Source: Methylobacterium sp. E-005 (lineage in GTDB: Bacteria > Pseudomonadota > Alphaproteobacteria > Rhizobiales > Beijerinckiaceae). From it: a stretch of DNA of 64,000 bases. The stretch's first letter is position 1. Each line of letters opens with the position of its first letter. The notes beneath the pieces were generated by a model. It worked only from the letters and a program-made list of their open reading frames with translations, was not told where the DNA came from and ran no database searches. Positions 1 through 8,535 of the stretch are shown piece after piece. The position numbers and the translations under genes were made by a program. Where the stretch lies: the NCBI RefSeq assembly GCF_022829725.1, contig NZ_JAKSYG010000219.1, forward strand, positions 62,001 to 126,000, written 5' to 3'.

Positions 1-15
1 AGCGGAGCAAGCGGC

Positions 16-996
16 GTGAGCGCCTACGTCGAAGTCACCGACCTGCGCCGCCGGTTCGACGTCTCGAAACCCTGGCTCAACCGGGTGATCGAGCGCGAGC
101 CGCGGAAATTCCTCACCGCGGTGGACCGCGTCGGCTTCTCGATCGAGAAGGGCGAGACCTTCGCGATCGTCGGCGAGTCGGGTTCCGGCAAGTCGACGGT
201 CGCGCGGATGGTGGTCGGCCTGCTGCCGCCCTCCGCCGGCGAGGTGACGATCACCGGCGTCTCGATGACCGACCCGCGCCAAGCCGCCGCCCGGCGGCGC
301 CTGCGCGCGCGCATCCAGATGATCTTCCAGGACCCCTACGCGTCCATGAACCCGCGTTGGCGGGTCGGAAAGATCATCGCCGAGCCGATCCGGGCCTTCA
401 ACCTGATCCAGGGGGAGGGGGCGATCCGCGCCCGGGTGGCCGAGCTGCTCGGCCTCGTCGGGCTCCACGCGGACGATTCCAAAAAGTACCCGCACGAATT
501 CTCCGGCGGGCAGCGCCAGCGGGTGGCGATCGCCCGGGCGCTGGCGAGCCAGGCCGAGTTCCTGGTGGGCGACGAGCCGACCTCGGCGCTCGACGTCTCG
601 GTCCAGGCGCAGATCCTCAACCTGATGCGCGACCTGCAGGACCGGCTGGGGCTCACCTACCTGTTCATTTCTCACAACCTCGCCGTGGTCCGCCACATGG
701 CGACCCGGGTGGGGGTGATGTATCTCGGCCGCCTCGTGGAGGTCGCCTCCGCCAGGGACCTGTTCGCGACGCCGCGCCATCCCTACACGCGGATGCTCCT
801 CGACGCGGTGCCCGACCTCGCCCATGTCGGCCGCGCCCGGGTGCCGGTCTCCGGCGAGATCCCGAACCCGATCGACCCGCCCTCCGGCTGCACCTTCCAC
901 CCGCGCTGCCCGCTGGCGAACGACCGCTGCCGCGCCGAGGTGCCGGCTTTGCTCGACGGCGTCGCCTGTCACGCCGTGCAGGAGGGGCGGGCCTGA
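16..996 (+). CDS. Peptide-class ABC transporter ATP-binding protein (DppF/OppF type)
   Basis: Cytoplasmic ATPase that powers a peptide/nickel-class ABC importer; its permeases and binding protein must lie left of the window. The 326-residue product shows Walker A GESGSGKST (53-61), Q-loop Gln105, signature SGGQR (163-167), Walker B ending GDEP (185-188), H-loop His220, and the C-terminal oligopeptide-transporter extension (about 255-306) with the Cys-bearing GCTFHPRCP (291-299) that marks DppF/OppF rather than other ABC ATPases. The GTG at 16 is the first start visible, and only 15 bases precede it, so a longer protein or an overlap with the upstream gene cannot be excluded. The transported substrate cannot be read from the ATPase. 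Confidence 0.93.
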   Translation: MSAYVEVTDLRRRFDVSKPWLNRVIEREPRKFLTAVDRVGFSIEKGETFAIVGESGSGKSTVARMVVGLLPPSAGEVTITGVSMTDPRQAAARRRLRARIQMIFQDPYASMNPRWRVGKIIAEPIRAFNLIQGEGAIRARVAELLGLVGLHADDSKKYPHEFSGGQRQRVAIARALASQAEFLVGDEPTSALDVSVQAQILNLMRDLQDRLGLTYLFISHNLAVVRHMATRVGVMYLGRLVEVASARDLFATPRHPYTRMLLDAVPDLAHVGRARVPVSGEIPNPIDPPSGCTFHPRCPLANDRCRAEVPALLDGVACHAVQEGRA

Positions 997-1006
997 GTGG
1001 ACGCTT

Positions 1007-1450
1007 TCAGGCGTCGCGCCATTCGGAGAACGTCGCCGCCTGCCCAACCGTCGCGCCGTCGCGGTCGAGCTGCCAGACGACGGCCCGCTCGATCCAGAAG
1101 CGGCGCCCATCCTTCGCGATGCGCAGGCCGCGGTAGTCCCGGCTGAACCCGTCCCGGGTCACGGCATCGAGCAGCCGCTGGAGCTCGGCGCGCTCGGGCG
1201 CCTCCGCCGAGAGCCGCGAGGGCAGGCCGACCAGCTCCGCGCGGCTGTATCCGAAACAGGCCTGCGCCGCCCGGTTGGCGTAGACGAAGCGCGGATCCGC
1301 GCCGCCGTCATGGGCCAGGACCGCGAACGGCGCCTGCCCGTAGAGCCACGCCGTATCCGCCCCGTCGGGCACCAGCGGCGCGCCCAGGCGCCGGGCGTAG
1401 CTGCCGGTGAGCACGGCGAAGAAGTCCGGGTCATGCGAGAGATCTGTCAT
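1007..1450 (-). CDS. MEKHLA-domain (PAS-like) protein
   Basis: A 147-residue single-domain protein resembling bacterial MEKHLA proteins, a PAS-fold family thought to sense small ligands; no output domain is present. The PAS signature is visible as VYANRAAQACFGYSRAEL (56-73), followed by the SRDYRGLRIAKDGRRFWIE strand pair (about 103-121) and a final sheet ending TFSEWRDA. It converges on the ABC ATPase gene, with only 10 bases between the stop codons. Upstream of its ATG lies the AT-rich island described separately, the likely site of its promoter. Function beyond the PAS fold is unknown; the family name is from recognition, not a search. Confidence 0.8.
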   Translation of the reverse strand: MTDLSHDPDFFAVLTGSYARRLGAPLVPDGADTAWLYGQAPFAVLAHDGGADPRFVYANRAAQACFGYSRAELVGLPSRLSAEAPERAELQRLLDAVTRDGFSRDYRGLRIAKDGRRFWIERAVVWQLDRDGATVGQAATFSEWRDA

Positions 1451-1559
1451 GGCGTGCCGGAATGCGGGAGGGCTGGCGGCCGCGAATCACGGGGAGACAG
1501 TCAGAGGCGGTCCGACTCCGAGGCGCAAGGGTGATCCGTCGCGGCCCTTGCTGACAAGC

Positions 1560-1735
1560 GCGGTCGACGAATATGACAGATATGAAATTTTTTGATCTTT
1601 TTAATACAAATGTATATTTCTGAGATCTTGGTCGCAGATTTATACTTTGAGGAAATCTGTCATATTCAGAACATAAAATACAAATGTCGTCATAATCAGC
1701 CATTGGTTGTAAATCTTGACTGGATTGCGCGGTGC
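1560..1735. other. AT-rich non-coding island with inverted and direct repeats
   Basis: This part of the 1451-2089 intergenic gap is strikingly AT-rich in a genome whose genes are very GC-rich. It contains a perfect 13-bp inverted repeat (1569-1581 and 1655-1667, GAATATGACAGAT and its complement), a shorter inverted repeat CAGATTT/AAATCTG (1635-1641, 1653-1659) and an 11-bp direct repeat AATACAAATGT (1603-1613, 1677-1687). No credible gene crosses it. It may be an operator/promoter region for the MEKHLA gene (minus) or the ParA gene (plus), or the remnant of a roughly 99-bp element with terminal repeats. The rest of the gap (1736-2089) holds nothing I recognise. Confidence 0.6.
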
Positions 1736-2089
1736 GGGCTACAGGTGGATCAGTATCGCGTCTGCGACAAGCAGATCTTTTGGGATGCCGGTTACGGGTC
1801 CCGAAGAAATCAGAGGCGCGCCGGGATCCGTCTTTTTCCGGTCTCGATCCGGATGCTTATGTCCCACGCTTCCGACTGGAGGGTCGTCCGGCGGCCTCAG
1901 ATGTTCACAGCCCCATCGTCATGAAACCCGGACTACGATCATTCAGGCTGGATCGCGCATGCGCGAGTCGCGGGTCGAGGACCCCGGTCCGGGACGCGGA
2001 CCCTGTCGGCCGCGTCCCATCGGACGGCGGCGGTTCCGCGATCGCGCGTGAGGTGCGACGGCCATACCGGCGATCGACAGGTGGGATGC

Positions 2090-2791
2090 ATGGATCCTGA
2101 AGGATCCGGGGTCGAGCCCCGGACCGCGCTGCGACGGGCCGCCCGGCCGCTGCGGATCCTCGCGGTCGCCGTCCAGAAGGGCGGCACCGGCAAGACGACG
2201 CTGGCCGCCTCCCTGGCGGTCGCCGCCGCGGAGGCGGGTGAGCGCGTGACCGCCCTCGACCTCGATCCGCAGAACTCCCTGGCAGGCTGGAGCGCTCTGC
2301 GGACGGAGGATTCCGTCACGGTCGACCGGGTCCAGCCCTGGGAGATCGGGCAGCTCCCGGCGATCCTGGACCAGCTGGCCGAGCAGGGCACGACGCTCGC
2401 CGTCCTCGACACCGCCGGCAGCTCCGCCGGGCTCGCCCCGGCCCTGAAGGAGGCCGATTTCGTGCTGCTGCCGGTGCGGCCCTCGCGGCTCGACATCGTG
2501 GCGGCCCGCCCGACCCTCAAGGCGCTGGTCGGCCTCGGTCTGCGCGGGCGGCTGGCCCTGGTGCTGAACCAGTGCCCGCCGCTGCCCTCGCCGCGCACCA
2601 GCGCCTATGCCGAGCAGCTGCACGGGCTGGGGGTGCTGGCCGAGCCGAGCATCGTCCACCGGGTCGATCACCAGGACGCCTTGGCCACCGGCCTCGGCGT
2701 CACGGAATACGCCCCCGATGGCTTGGCCGCCGAGGAGATCCGGGCCCTCTGGGCCTGGATCGACGCGAAGATGCGGGCGACGGCCCGGTGA
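2090..2791 (+). CDS. ParA-family ATPase (orphan)
   Basis: A 233-residue deviant-Walker ATPase of the ParA/MinD superfamily, normally an ATP-dependent dimeric switch that positions DNA or protein cargo on the nucleoid. It has the deviant Walker A KGGTGKTT (30-37, signature Lys at 30), Walker A' DLDPQ (57-61) and a Walker B strand LAVLDTAG (103-110). The ATG at 2090 is preceded by an AGGTGGGA ribosome site; an in-frame GTG at 2048 would add 14 residues of non-conserved sequence. No ParB or partition site neighbours it, so it is probably not the chromosomal ParA; an orphan segregation or positioning protein is more likely. The convergent M20 gene ends four bases downstream. Confidence 0.85.
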   Translation: MDPEGSGVEPRTALRRAARPLRILAVAVQKGGTGKTTLAASLAVAAAEAGERVTALDLDPQNSLAGWSALRTEDSVTVDRVQPWEIGQLPAILDQLAEQGTTLAVLDTAGSSAGLAPALKEADFVLLPVRPSRLDIVAARPTLKALVGLGLRGRLALVLNQCPPLPSPRTSAYAEQLHGLGVLAEPSIVHRVDHQDALATGLGVTEYAPDGLAAEEIRALWAWIDAKMRATAR

Positions 2792-2795
2792 AGCC

Positions 2796-4181
2796 CTAGC
2801 CCTGGCCGAGGGCCGTGAGGATCCGCGCCCAGGAGCGCGTGCCCTTGTGGAAGCTCGTCAGGTCGTACTTCTCGTTGGGCGAGTGGATGCGGTCGTCGTC
2901 GAGGCCGAAGCCGATCAGCAGGGTATCGCGCCCGAGGATCCGCTTGAAGTCGCCGACGATCGGGATCGAGCCGCCCGCGCCGACGGTGACCGCGGGCACG
3001 CCCCATTCCTCGGCCAAAGCGGCCTTGGCGGCGCCGAGCTGCGGCATGTCGAAGGGCAGGCTGATCGCCCGCGAGCCCTTGTAGGTGATGAACTCGACCG
3101 CGCAATCCGCCGGGATGCGTTCCCGCACGAAGGCCTCGAAGTTCCGCGCCAGCGCCTGCGGGTCCTGATCGTCCACGAGGCGGAACGAGATCTTGGCCGA
3201 GGCCGTGGAGGCGATCACCGTCTTGGTGCCCTCGCCGGTATAGCCGCCGATGATGCCGTTGGCGTCGCAGGACGGACGCGACTGCACCAGCTCGATCGGC
3301 AGCCGCCCGCGCTCGCCCGCGGGCTCCTTCAGGCCGATCGGGCCGAGGAGCTTCTCCGGTGTCAGGCCGAGGCCGCGCCACTGCTCCAGCACCTCGGCGG
3401 GGCGCTCGTGGACGCCCTCGTAGAAGCCCGGGATGGTCACCCGGCCATCGGCGTCGTGCAGGTCGGCGATGATCTTGGCGAGGACGTGGATCGGGTTGCG
3501 CGCCGCGCCCCCGAAGAAGCCCGAATGCAGGTCGCGGTCGGCGCAGGTGACCTTCACCTCGAAATAGGCGAGGCCGCGTAGTGACGAGGTGATGGCCGGG
3601 GTGGCGCGGTCCCACATGGTGGTGTCGCAGACCAGCACCACGTCGCAGCCGAGCTTTTCGCGGTTGGCCGCGACCCATTCCGGCAGGCCCTGCGATCCGC
3701 TCTCCTCGGCGCCCTCGACCAGGATGGTGACGCCGCAGGGCAGCTCGCCGCTCATGGCGATGTGGGCCCGGCAGGCCTCCACGAAGGTCATCACCTGGCC
3801 CTTGTCGTCGGATGACCCGCGCCCGACGATCTTTTTTCCACCTTGCCCGTCATCGGCGATGTGCGGCTCGAAGGGCGGTGTGGTCCAGAGGTCGAGGGGA
3901 TCGACCGGTTGCACGTCGTAATGGCCGTAGAACAGGACGTGCGGCGCCCCGGGCTTCGGCCTGTGGGCCAGCACCACCGGGTGGAGCGAGGTCTCCTCCA
4001 CGGCGGTGTCGAAGCCCAGCGCCGTCAGGTCCTTGGCGAGCCAGGCGGCGGCCTCGCGGCACGGGCCGGCATAGGCCGGATCGGTGGAGATCGACGGGAT
4101 CCGCAGGAAGGCGAACAGCCGCTCCAGGGCGTTCTCCAGATCGGCGTCGATGTCGTTGAGGATCGCGTCGAGCGCGGCCAT
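2796..4181 (-). CDS. M20-family metallopeptidase (dipeptidase-like)
   Basis: A 461-residue di-zinc hydrolase of the M20/ArgE/DapE clan, cytoplasmic, most like M20 dipeptidases that cleave small peptides or N-acyl amino acids. Metal and catalytic motifs are intact: GHYDVQP (86-92, His87 and catalytic Asp89), RGSSDDKG (121-128), EGAEESG (156-162, catalytic and metal Glu pair) and a C-terminal His in IHSPNE (about 432-437). The insert dimerisation domain fills roughly 200-320. There is no signal peptide. The gene stands alone, divergent from the aldehyde oxidoreductase operon. Exact substrate cannot be assigned; carnosinase-like dipeptidase is the closest guess. Confidence 0.9.
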   Translation of the reverse strand: MAALDAILNDIDADLENALERLFAFLRIPSISTDPAYAGPCREAAAWLAKDLTALGFDTAVEETSLHPVVLAHRPKPGAPHVLFYGHYDVQPVDPLDLWTTPPFEPHIADDGQGGKKIVGRGSSDDKGQVMTFVEACRAHIAMSGELPCGVTILVEGAEESGSQGLPEWVAANREKLGCDVVLVCDTTMWDRATPAITSSLRGLAYFEVKVTCADRDLHSGFFGGAARNPIHVLAKIIADLHDADGRVTIPGFYEGVHERPAEVLEQWRGLGLTPEKLLGPIGLKEPAGERGRLPIELVQSRPSCDANGIIGGYTGEGTKTVIASTASAKISFRLVDDQDPQALARNFEAFVRERIPADCAVEFITYKGSRAISLPFDMPQLGAAKAALAEEWGVPAVTVGAGGSIPIVGDFKRILGRDTLLIGFGLDDDRIHSPNEKYDLTSFHKGTRSWARILTALGQG

Positions 4182-4290
4182 CGGGGGCTCCGGGGTTTGT
4201 TCGCAGGACGAGGGTTAGCCGAGGCGGGGTGCGGGCGGCAATGTCGGGCGGTGGGTTTGAGAGATTGGGAGCCGCATCGCGGCGAGTCCT

Positions 4291-4415
4291 GCGCGGGGTC
4301 CCGGATCAGACCCGCTGACGCTCCACCTGTCCGGGAAAGGGGTGGTGTCGGATGAGACATCGACCCTTTCCCGGGCGCGTGGAGCGCCAGCGGAATGCGA
4401 CCCGGGACCCCGCGC
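4291..4415. repeat. Long imperfect palindrome, repeat family A copy 1
   Basis: Two arms of about 58 bases (4291-4350 and 4357-4415) are reverse complements with scattered mismatches; the outermost 14 bases (GCGCGGGGTCCCGG) pair perfectly and the loop is about six bases. The arm core, with CGCTGACGCTCCA followed by GTCCGGGAAAGGG, recurs at 14813-14991. The rest of the 4182-4547 gap must hold the divergent promoters of the M20 gene and the paoA operon; none is convincing by eye. Confidence 0.8.
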
Positions 4416-4547
4416 GAGACGTCGCCGCGAAGCGGTTCCATCTCTTCACCTGCTCGGCCGACTCGAAACTGAGACCCTCTGTCCCGGAACGGGCACAGAT
4501 TGGAATGGTTATCGACAGAACGCGCCGCCCTGCACCGTGGACACGCC

Positions 4548-5072
4548 ATGCTCCTTGAGAAACAGCCGCCCGTGTCGGCGGATACGCCGATCGGCATCAC
4601 GCTCACGATCAACGGGCAGCGGCGCGAACTCCAGGTCGCCCCCTGGACCACGCTCCTCGATCTGCTGCGCGAAAAACTCGATCTCACCGGCACCAAGAAG
4701 GGTTGCGACCACGGCCAGTGCGGCGCCTGCACGGTGCTGGTGAACGGTACGCGGGTGAATTCTTGCCTGACCCTCGCCGTGATGAAGGACGGCGCCGAGA
4801 TCACCACGGTGGAAGGCCTCGCCAGCCTCGGCGACCGGGCGGGCAGCAACGCGCTCCACCCGATCCAGGAGGCGTTCATCGAGCACGACGCCTTCCAGTG
4901 CGGCTACTGCACGCCGGGCCAGCTCTGCTCGTCGGTCGGCCTGATGAACGAGGGCCATGCCCACACCCGGGACGAAATCCGCGAGGCGATGAGCGGCAAC
5001 ATCTGTCGCTGCGGCGCCTACACCAACATCGTCGACGCCATCGAGGACGTCATGCAGGGAGACGCCCGATGA
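4548..5072 (+). CDS. paoA: Aldehyde oxidoreductase 2Fe-2S subunit (PaoA/YagT-like)
   Basis: Electron-transfer subunit of a heterotrimeric xanthine-oxidase-family molybdenum enzyme. The 174-residue product has a plant-type 2Fe-2S domain with Cys53, Cys58, Cys61 and Cys73, and a C-terminal helical 2Fe-2S domain with CGYC (118-121) and CRC (153-155). I prefer the ATG at 4548; a TTG at 4500 would add 16 unlike residues. Unlike Escherichia coli PaoA, no Tat signal (twin Arg plus hydrophobic stretch) is seen at either start, so the enzyme is probably cytoplasmic. It overlaps paoB by the ATGA arrangement at 5069-5072 and leads the operon. Aldehyde specificity is inferred from the PaoABC-like gene order and from the paoB Cys loop. 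Confidence 0.88.
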   Translation: MLLEKQPPVSADTPIGITLTINGQRRELQVAPWTTLLDLLREKLDLTGTKKGCDHGQCGACTVLVNGTRVNSCLTLAVMKDGAEITTVEGLASLGDRAGSNALHPIQEAFIEHDAFQCGYCTPGQLCSSVGLMNEGHAHTRDEIREAMSGNICRCGAYTNIVDAIEDVMQGDAR

Positions 5073-6076
5073 ACCGCTTCGATTACGTCCGTGCCGGAAC
5101 GGTGGCGGAGGCGGTGCAGGCCTTCGGGGCCGGGGCACGCTTCATCGCGGGCGGCACCAACCTGATCGACCTGATGAAATACGATGTCGAGAAGCCGGGC
5201 CGGCTGATCGACATCACCCGCCTGCCCCTCGACAAGATCGAGGATCACGCGGGCGGCCTGCGGATCGGCGCGCTCGCCACCAACGCCAAGGTGGCGTACT
5301 ACGACCGTGTTGCCGAGCGCTATCCGCTGCTGCGCAACGCCATCCTGGCCGGCGCCTCGGCGCAGCTTCGCAACGCGGCCTCGACCGGCGGAAACCTGCT
5401 GCAGCGGACCCGCTGCTACTATTTTTACGACACAGCCACCGCCTGCAACAAGCGCGAGCCCGGCTCCGGCTGCCCGGCGATCGGCGGGATGAACCGCATC
5501 CACGCGATCTTCGGGACGAGCGATCAGTGTATCGCCACCCACCCGTCCGACATGTGCATCGCGCTGGCCGCCCTTGAGGCCATTGTGCAGGTCAGCGGAC
5601 CGCAGGGTGACCGGTCGATCCCGTTCTCCGAGTTCCACCGCCTGCCGGGCAACACACCTGAGAAGGACACCAACCTCGCCCCCGGCGAGATCATCGTTGC
5701 GGTCGATCTACCAGAGAGCCGCTTCCCGCAGCACTACACCTACCTGAAGCTGCGCGACCGGCTGTCCTACGCCTTCGCGCTGGTCTCGGTGGCGGCGGGC
5801 CTGGAGCTCGATGGCGACCGGGTGAAGACCGCGCGCCTCGCGCTTGGGGGCGTCGCCCACAAGCCCTGGCGCAACCAGGACGCCGAGGCCCTGCTGGAAG
5901 GCAAGCCCGCCACCCGCGAAACCTTCCAGGCGGCGGCCGATCTCATCGTATCCGAGGCGAAGCCGCAATCGGAGAACGGCTTCAAGGTCGATCTCGCCCG
6001 GCGCGCCATCGTGCGCGGCCTCGAACAGGCCGCCGCCGGCACGCCCCAGTCGCTCAGCGACAAGCGCATCCAGTAG
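5069..6076 (+). CDS. paoB: Aldehyde oxidoreductase FAD subunit (PaoB/YagS-like)
   Basis: FAD-binding middle subunit that passes electrons from the iron-sulphur subunit to the acceptor. The 335-residue protein has the FAD pyrophosphate-binding motif GGTNLIDLM (28-36) and the TGGNLLQRT segment (107-115). A Cys-rich insertion follows (Cys116, Cys126, Cys135, then Cys154 and Cys163), matching the extra 4Fe-4S-binding loop that separates PaoB-type subunits from ordinary xanthine dehydrogenase FAD subunits. The C-terminal CO-dehydrogenase flavoprotein domain occupies about 220-325. The start is fixed by the overlap with paoA; paoC begins eight bases after the stop. Confidence 0.9.
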   Translation: MNRFDYVRAGTVAEAVQAFGAGARFIAGGTNLIDLMKYDVEKPGRLIDITRLPLDKIEDHAGGLRIGALATNAKVAYYDRVAERYPLLRNAILAGASAQLRNAASTGGNLLQRTRCYYFYDTATACNKREPGSGCPAIGGMNRIHAIFGTSDQCIATHPSDMCIALAALEAIVQVSGPQGDRSIPFSEFHRLPGNTPEKDTNLAPGEIIVAVDLPESRFPQHYTYLKLRDRLSYAFALVSVAAGLELDGDRVKTARLALGGVAHKPWRNQDAEALLEGKPATRETFQAAADLIVSEAKPQSENGFKVDLARRAIVRGLEQAAAGTPQSLSDKRIQ

Positions 6077-6084
6077 GTCCCGTC

Positions 6085-8337
6085 ATGACTCAGACCTTCA
6101 GCTCCACCGGCCGCGACACCTTCGTCGGCACCCCGCACAGCCGCATCGACGGCCCCGCCAAGGTCACCGGCCTTGCCAAGTATGCGGGCGAGTTCGCCGC
6201 CCCCGACCTCGCCTACGGGTACGTTGTGTCGAGCGCGATCGCCAAGGGCCGGATCGTGGCGATCGACTCAGGCCAGGCCGAAGCCGTGCCGGGCGTCCTC
6301 AAGGTGATCACCCATGAGAACCGGCCGCGCACCGCGTGGCGCGACAAGAATTTTCAGGATGCGGTGGCGCCCCCCGGCTCGCCGTTCCGCGCCCTGTACG
6401 ACGACTTGATCGTCTACAGCGGCCAGCCGGTAGCCCTGGTGGTGGCCGAGGATTTCGAGACCGCGCGCTACGCCGCCAGCCTGGTCCACGTGACCTACGC
6501 GGCCCAGGAGCCGGAGACCGATCTCGAAGCCATGCGCAGTCAGGCCTACGACCCGCCGGGCAAGCGCGAGGGCATCAAGCCGCCGCCGAAGCCCTGGGGC
6601 GATGCCGACACGGCGTTCGGCAGCGCGCCCGTGCGGGTGCAGGAGGGCTACAGCCTCGCCATCGAGCACCACAACCCGATGGAGCCGCACGCCTCGACGG
6701 TCGTGGTGGAGGCGGACGGGACCTACACGGTCTACGACAAGGTGCAGGGCGTCTCGAACAGCCAGCAGTACCTCGCCGGGGTGTTCGGCCTGAAGGCCGA
6801 TCAGGTCCGCGTCCTCAATCCCTATCTCGGCGGCGGCTTCGGCTCGGGGCTGCGCCCGCAATACCAGCTGTTCCTGGCCATGCTGGCCGCGCAGGAGCTG
6901 AAGCGCTCCGTGCGGGTCACCCTGACCCGTGACCAGATGTGGTCGTTCACCTACCGACCCGAGGCCCTGCAGACGATCGCGCTCGGCGCCGAGCGGGACG
7001 GTCGCCTCGTCGCCCTCCGGCACGACGCGATCCATGGCACCTCGCACTACGAGGATTACCAGGAGGTCGTGGTCAACTGGTCGGGGGTCCTCTACCGCTG
7101 TGACAACGTCGCCCTGACCTACGGCCTCGTGAAGGTCGATACCCCGACCCCCGGCGACATGCGCGCGCCGGGTGCCGTCTCGGGCGTGTTCGCCATCGAG
7201 ACCGCCATGGACGAACTCGCCTACGCGGCCGGGATGGACCCGATCGCGTTGCGGCTGAAGAACTACGCCGAGTCCGACGCCACCGCCGGAGGCAAGCCCT
7301 TCGGCTCGAAGGAGCTCAAGAGCTGCTTCACGCAGGGCGCCGAGCGGTTCGGCTGGGCGAAGCGCTCCCCGGAGCCCCGCTCCATGCGGGACGGGCGGGA
7401 ACTGGTCGGCTGGGGCGTCGCCACCGGGGTCTGGGAATCGATGATGATGCAGTCGAGCGCCATCGCGACCCTGACGCCGGACGGCCGCCTGACGGTGGGC
7501 AATTCCACCGGCGATATCGGCACCGGCACCTACACGATCCTCACCCAGATCGCCGCCGACACCCTCGGCCTGCCGATGGACGCGGTCACCACCAAGCTCG
7601 GCGACACCCGCCTGCCGGAAGCTCCCGTCGCGGGTGGCTCTTGGACCGCGGCCTCTTCAGGCACCGCCGTGATGAAGGCCTGCCGCACTGTCGGCGAGCA
7701 GGTGTTCAAGCTCGCCCGCGCGATGGAGAGCTCGCCGCTGGCCAATGTTGATTTTGACCGGGCGGTGTTTTCGAACGGCCGCATCTCGGTGGCGGGTGAT
7801 CCTGGCCGCAGCGTCTCCCTGGTGGAGGTCTTGCAGGCGGCGGGCGTCGACAAGGTCGAGGCGGTCGAGCAGGCCGGTCCCGACAAGGATTTCAACCAAA
7901 AATACGAGGCCTACACGCATTCGGCGGTCTTCGTGGAGGTGAAGGTCGACGAGGAGCTGGGTCAGGTCCGGGTGACCCGTGTCGTCTCGGCGATCGCGGC
8001 CGGCAAGGTGCTCAATCCGAAGACGGCGCGTAGCCAGATCCTCGGCGGCGTGGTGATGGGGATCGGCTCGGCCCTGGAGGAGGAGTCGATGCTCGATCAC
8101 CGGATCGGCCGGTTCATGAACCACAATCTCGGCGAGTACCACGTGCCGGTGAACGCCGACATCTACGACATCGACGTGATTTTCGTGGACGAGGAGGACA
8201 AGGCGAATCCCCTCGGCGTGAAGGGGCTCGGCGAGATCGGCATCGTCGGCACCGCAGCGGCGATCACCAACGCGGTGTTCCACGCCACCGGCAAGCGGGT
8301 ACGCCACCTGCCGATCACGGTCGACAAGCTGCTGTGA
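6085..8337 (+). CDS. paoC: Aldehyde oxidoreductase molybdenum-binding subunit (PaoC/YagR-like)
   Basis: Catalytic subunit of the PaoABC-like enzyme, oxidising aldehydes to carboxylic acids at a molybdopterin-cytosine-dinucleotide cofactor. The 750-residue product carries the N-terminal a/b hammerhead domain (about 20-135), the GGGFGSG cofactor loop near 250, an APGAVSG-type segment near 360, and the C-terminal KGLGEIG motif whose Glu717 corresponds to the catalytic Glu of this family. Reading is uninterrupted and length matches PaoC. It is third in the operon after paoA and paoB and is followed by a strong intrinsic terminator. Cofactor-maturation genes (paoD/XdhC type) are not in the window. 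Confidence 0.93.
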   Translation: MTQTFSSTGRDTFVGTPHSRIDGPAKVTGLAKYAGEFAAPDLAYGYVVSSAIAKGRIVAIDSGQAEAVPGVLKVITHENRPRTAWRDKNFQDAVAPPGSPFRALYDDLIVYSGQPVALVVAEDFETARYAASLVHVTYAAQEPETDLEAMRSQAYDPPGKREGIKPPPKPWGDADTAFGSAPVRVQEGYSLAIEHHNPMEPHASTVVVEADGTYTVYDKVQGVSNSQQYLAGVFGLKADQVRVLNPYLGGGFGSGLRPQYQLFLAMLAAQELKRSVRVTLTRDQMWSFTYRPEALQTIALGAERDGRLVALRHDAIHGTSHYEDYQEVVVNWSGVLYRCDNVALTYGLVKVDTPTPGDMRAPGAVSGVFAIETAMDELAYAAGMDPIALRLKNYAESDATAGGKPFGSKELKSCFTQGAERFGWAKRSPEPRSMRDGRELVGWGVATGVWESMMMQSSAIATLTPDGRLTVGNSTGDIGTGTYTILTQIAADTLGLPMDAVTTKLGDTRLPEAPVAGGSWTAASSGTAVMKACRTVGEQVFKLARAMESSPLANVDFDRAVFSNGRISVAGDPGRSVSLVEVLQAAGVDKVEAVEQAGPDKDFNQKYEAYTHSAVFVEVKVDEELGQVRVTRVVSAIAAGKVLNPKTARSQILGGVVMGIGSALEEESMLDHRIGRFMNHNLGEYHVPVNADIYDIDVIFVDEEDKANPLGVKGLGEIGIVGTAAAITNAVFHATGKRVRHLPITVDKLL

Positions 8338-8374
8338 CGTCCGCGGGTCTCAGGCCCGGCGCTCTGTGACGGAG

Positions 8375-8406
8375 AAGCCGCTGCGCTCATAGCGCGGCGG
8401 CTTTTC
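8375..8406 (+). terminator. Intrinsic terminator of the aldehyde oxidoreductase operon
   Basis: An 11-bp stem (8376-8386 with 8392-8402, one T-G pair) with loop TCATA is followed by TTTT at 8402-8405, 38 bases after the paoC stop. Confidence 0.8.
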
Positions 8407-8410
8407 AGTC

Positions 8411-8530
8411 GGATACGACATTCGCCTGGATCGCCCGGTCGCCATCTGTGAGTGTCGCGCAACGGGATGGCTTCGCTGTGCTCGCAAAGACGGCGGTGCG
8501 GCCGGACACCCGAATCGAAACCGTATGAGA
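8411..8530. repeat. Possible dispersed intergenic repeat
   Basis: The stretch with CAACGGGATGGCTTCGCTG and CTCGCAAAGACGG resembles short intergenic repeats I associate with Methylobacterium genomes, but no second copy is present here, so this rests on recognition alone. It fills the gap between the terminator and the EamA-type gene. Confidence 0.3.
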
Positions 8531-8535
8531 TCTCC

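Noticed and set aside
1592-2100. Several ORFs over the AT-rich island
   Set aside because: They start in AT-rich non-coding sequence, have no ribosome sites and mixed composition.
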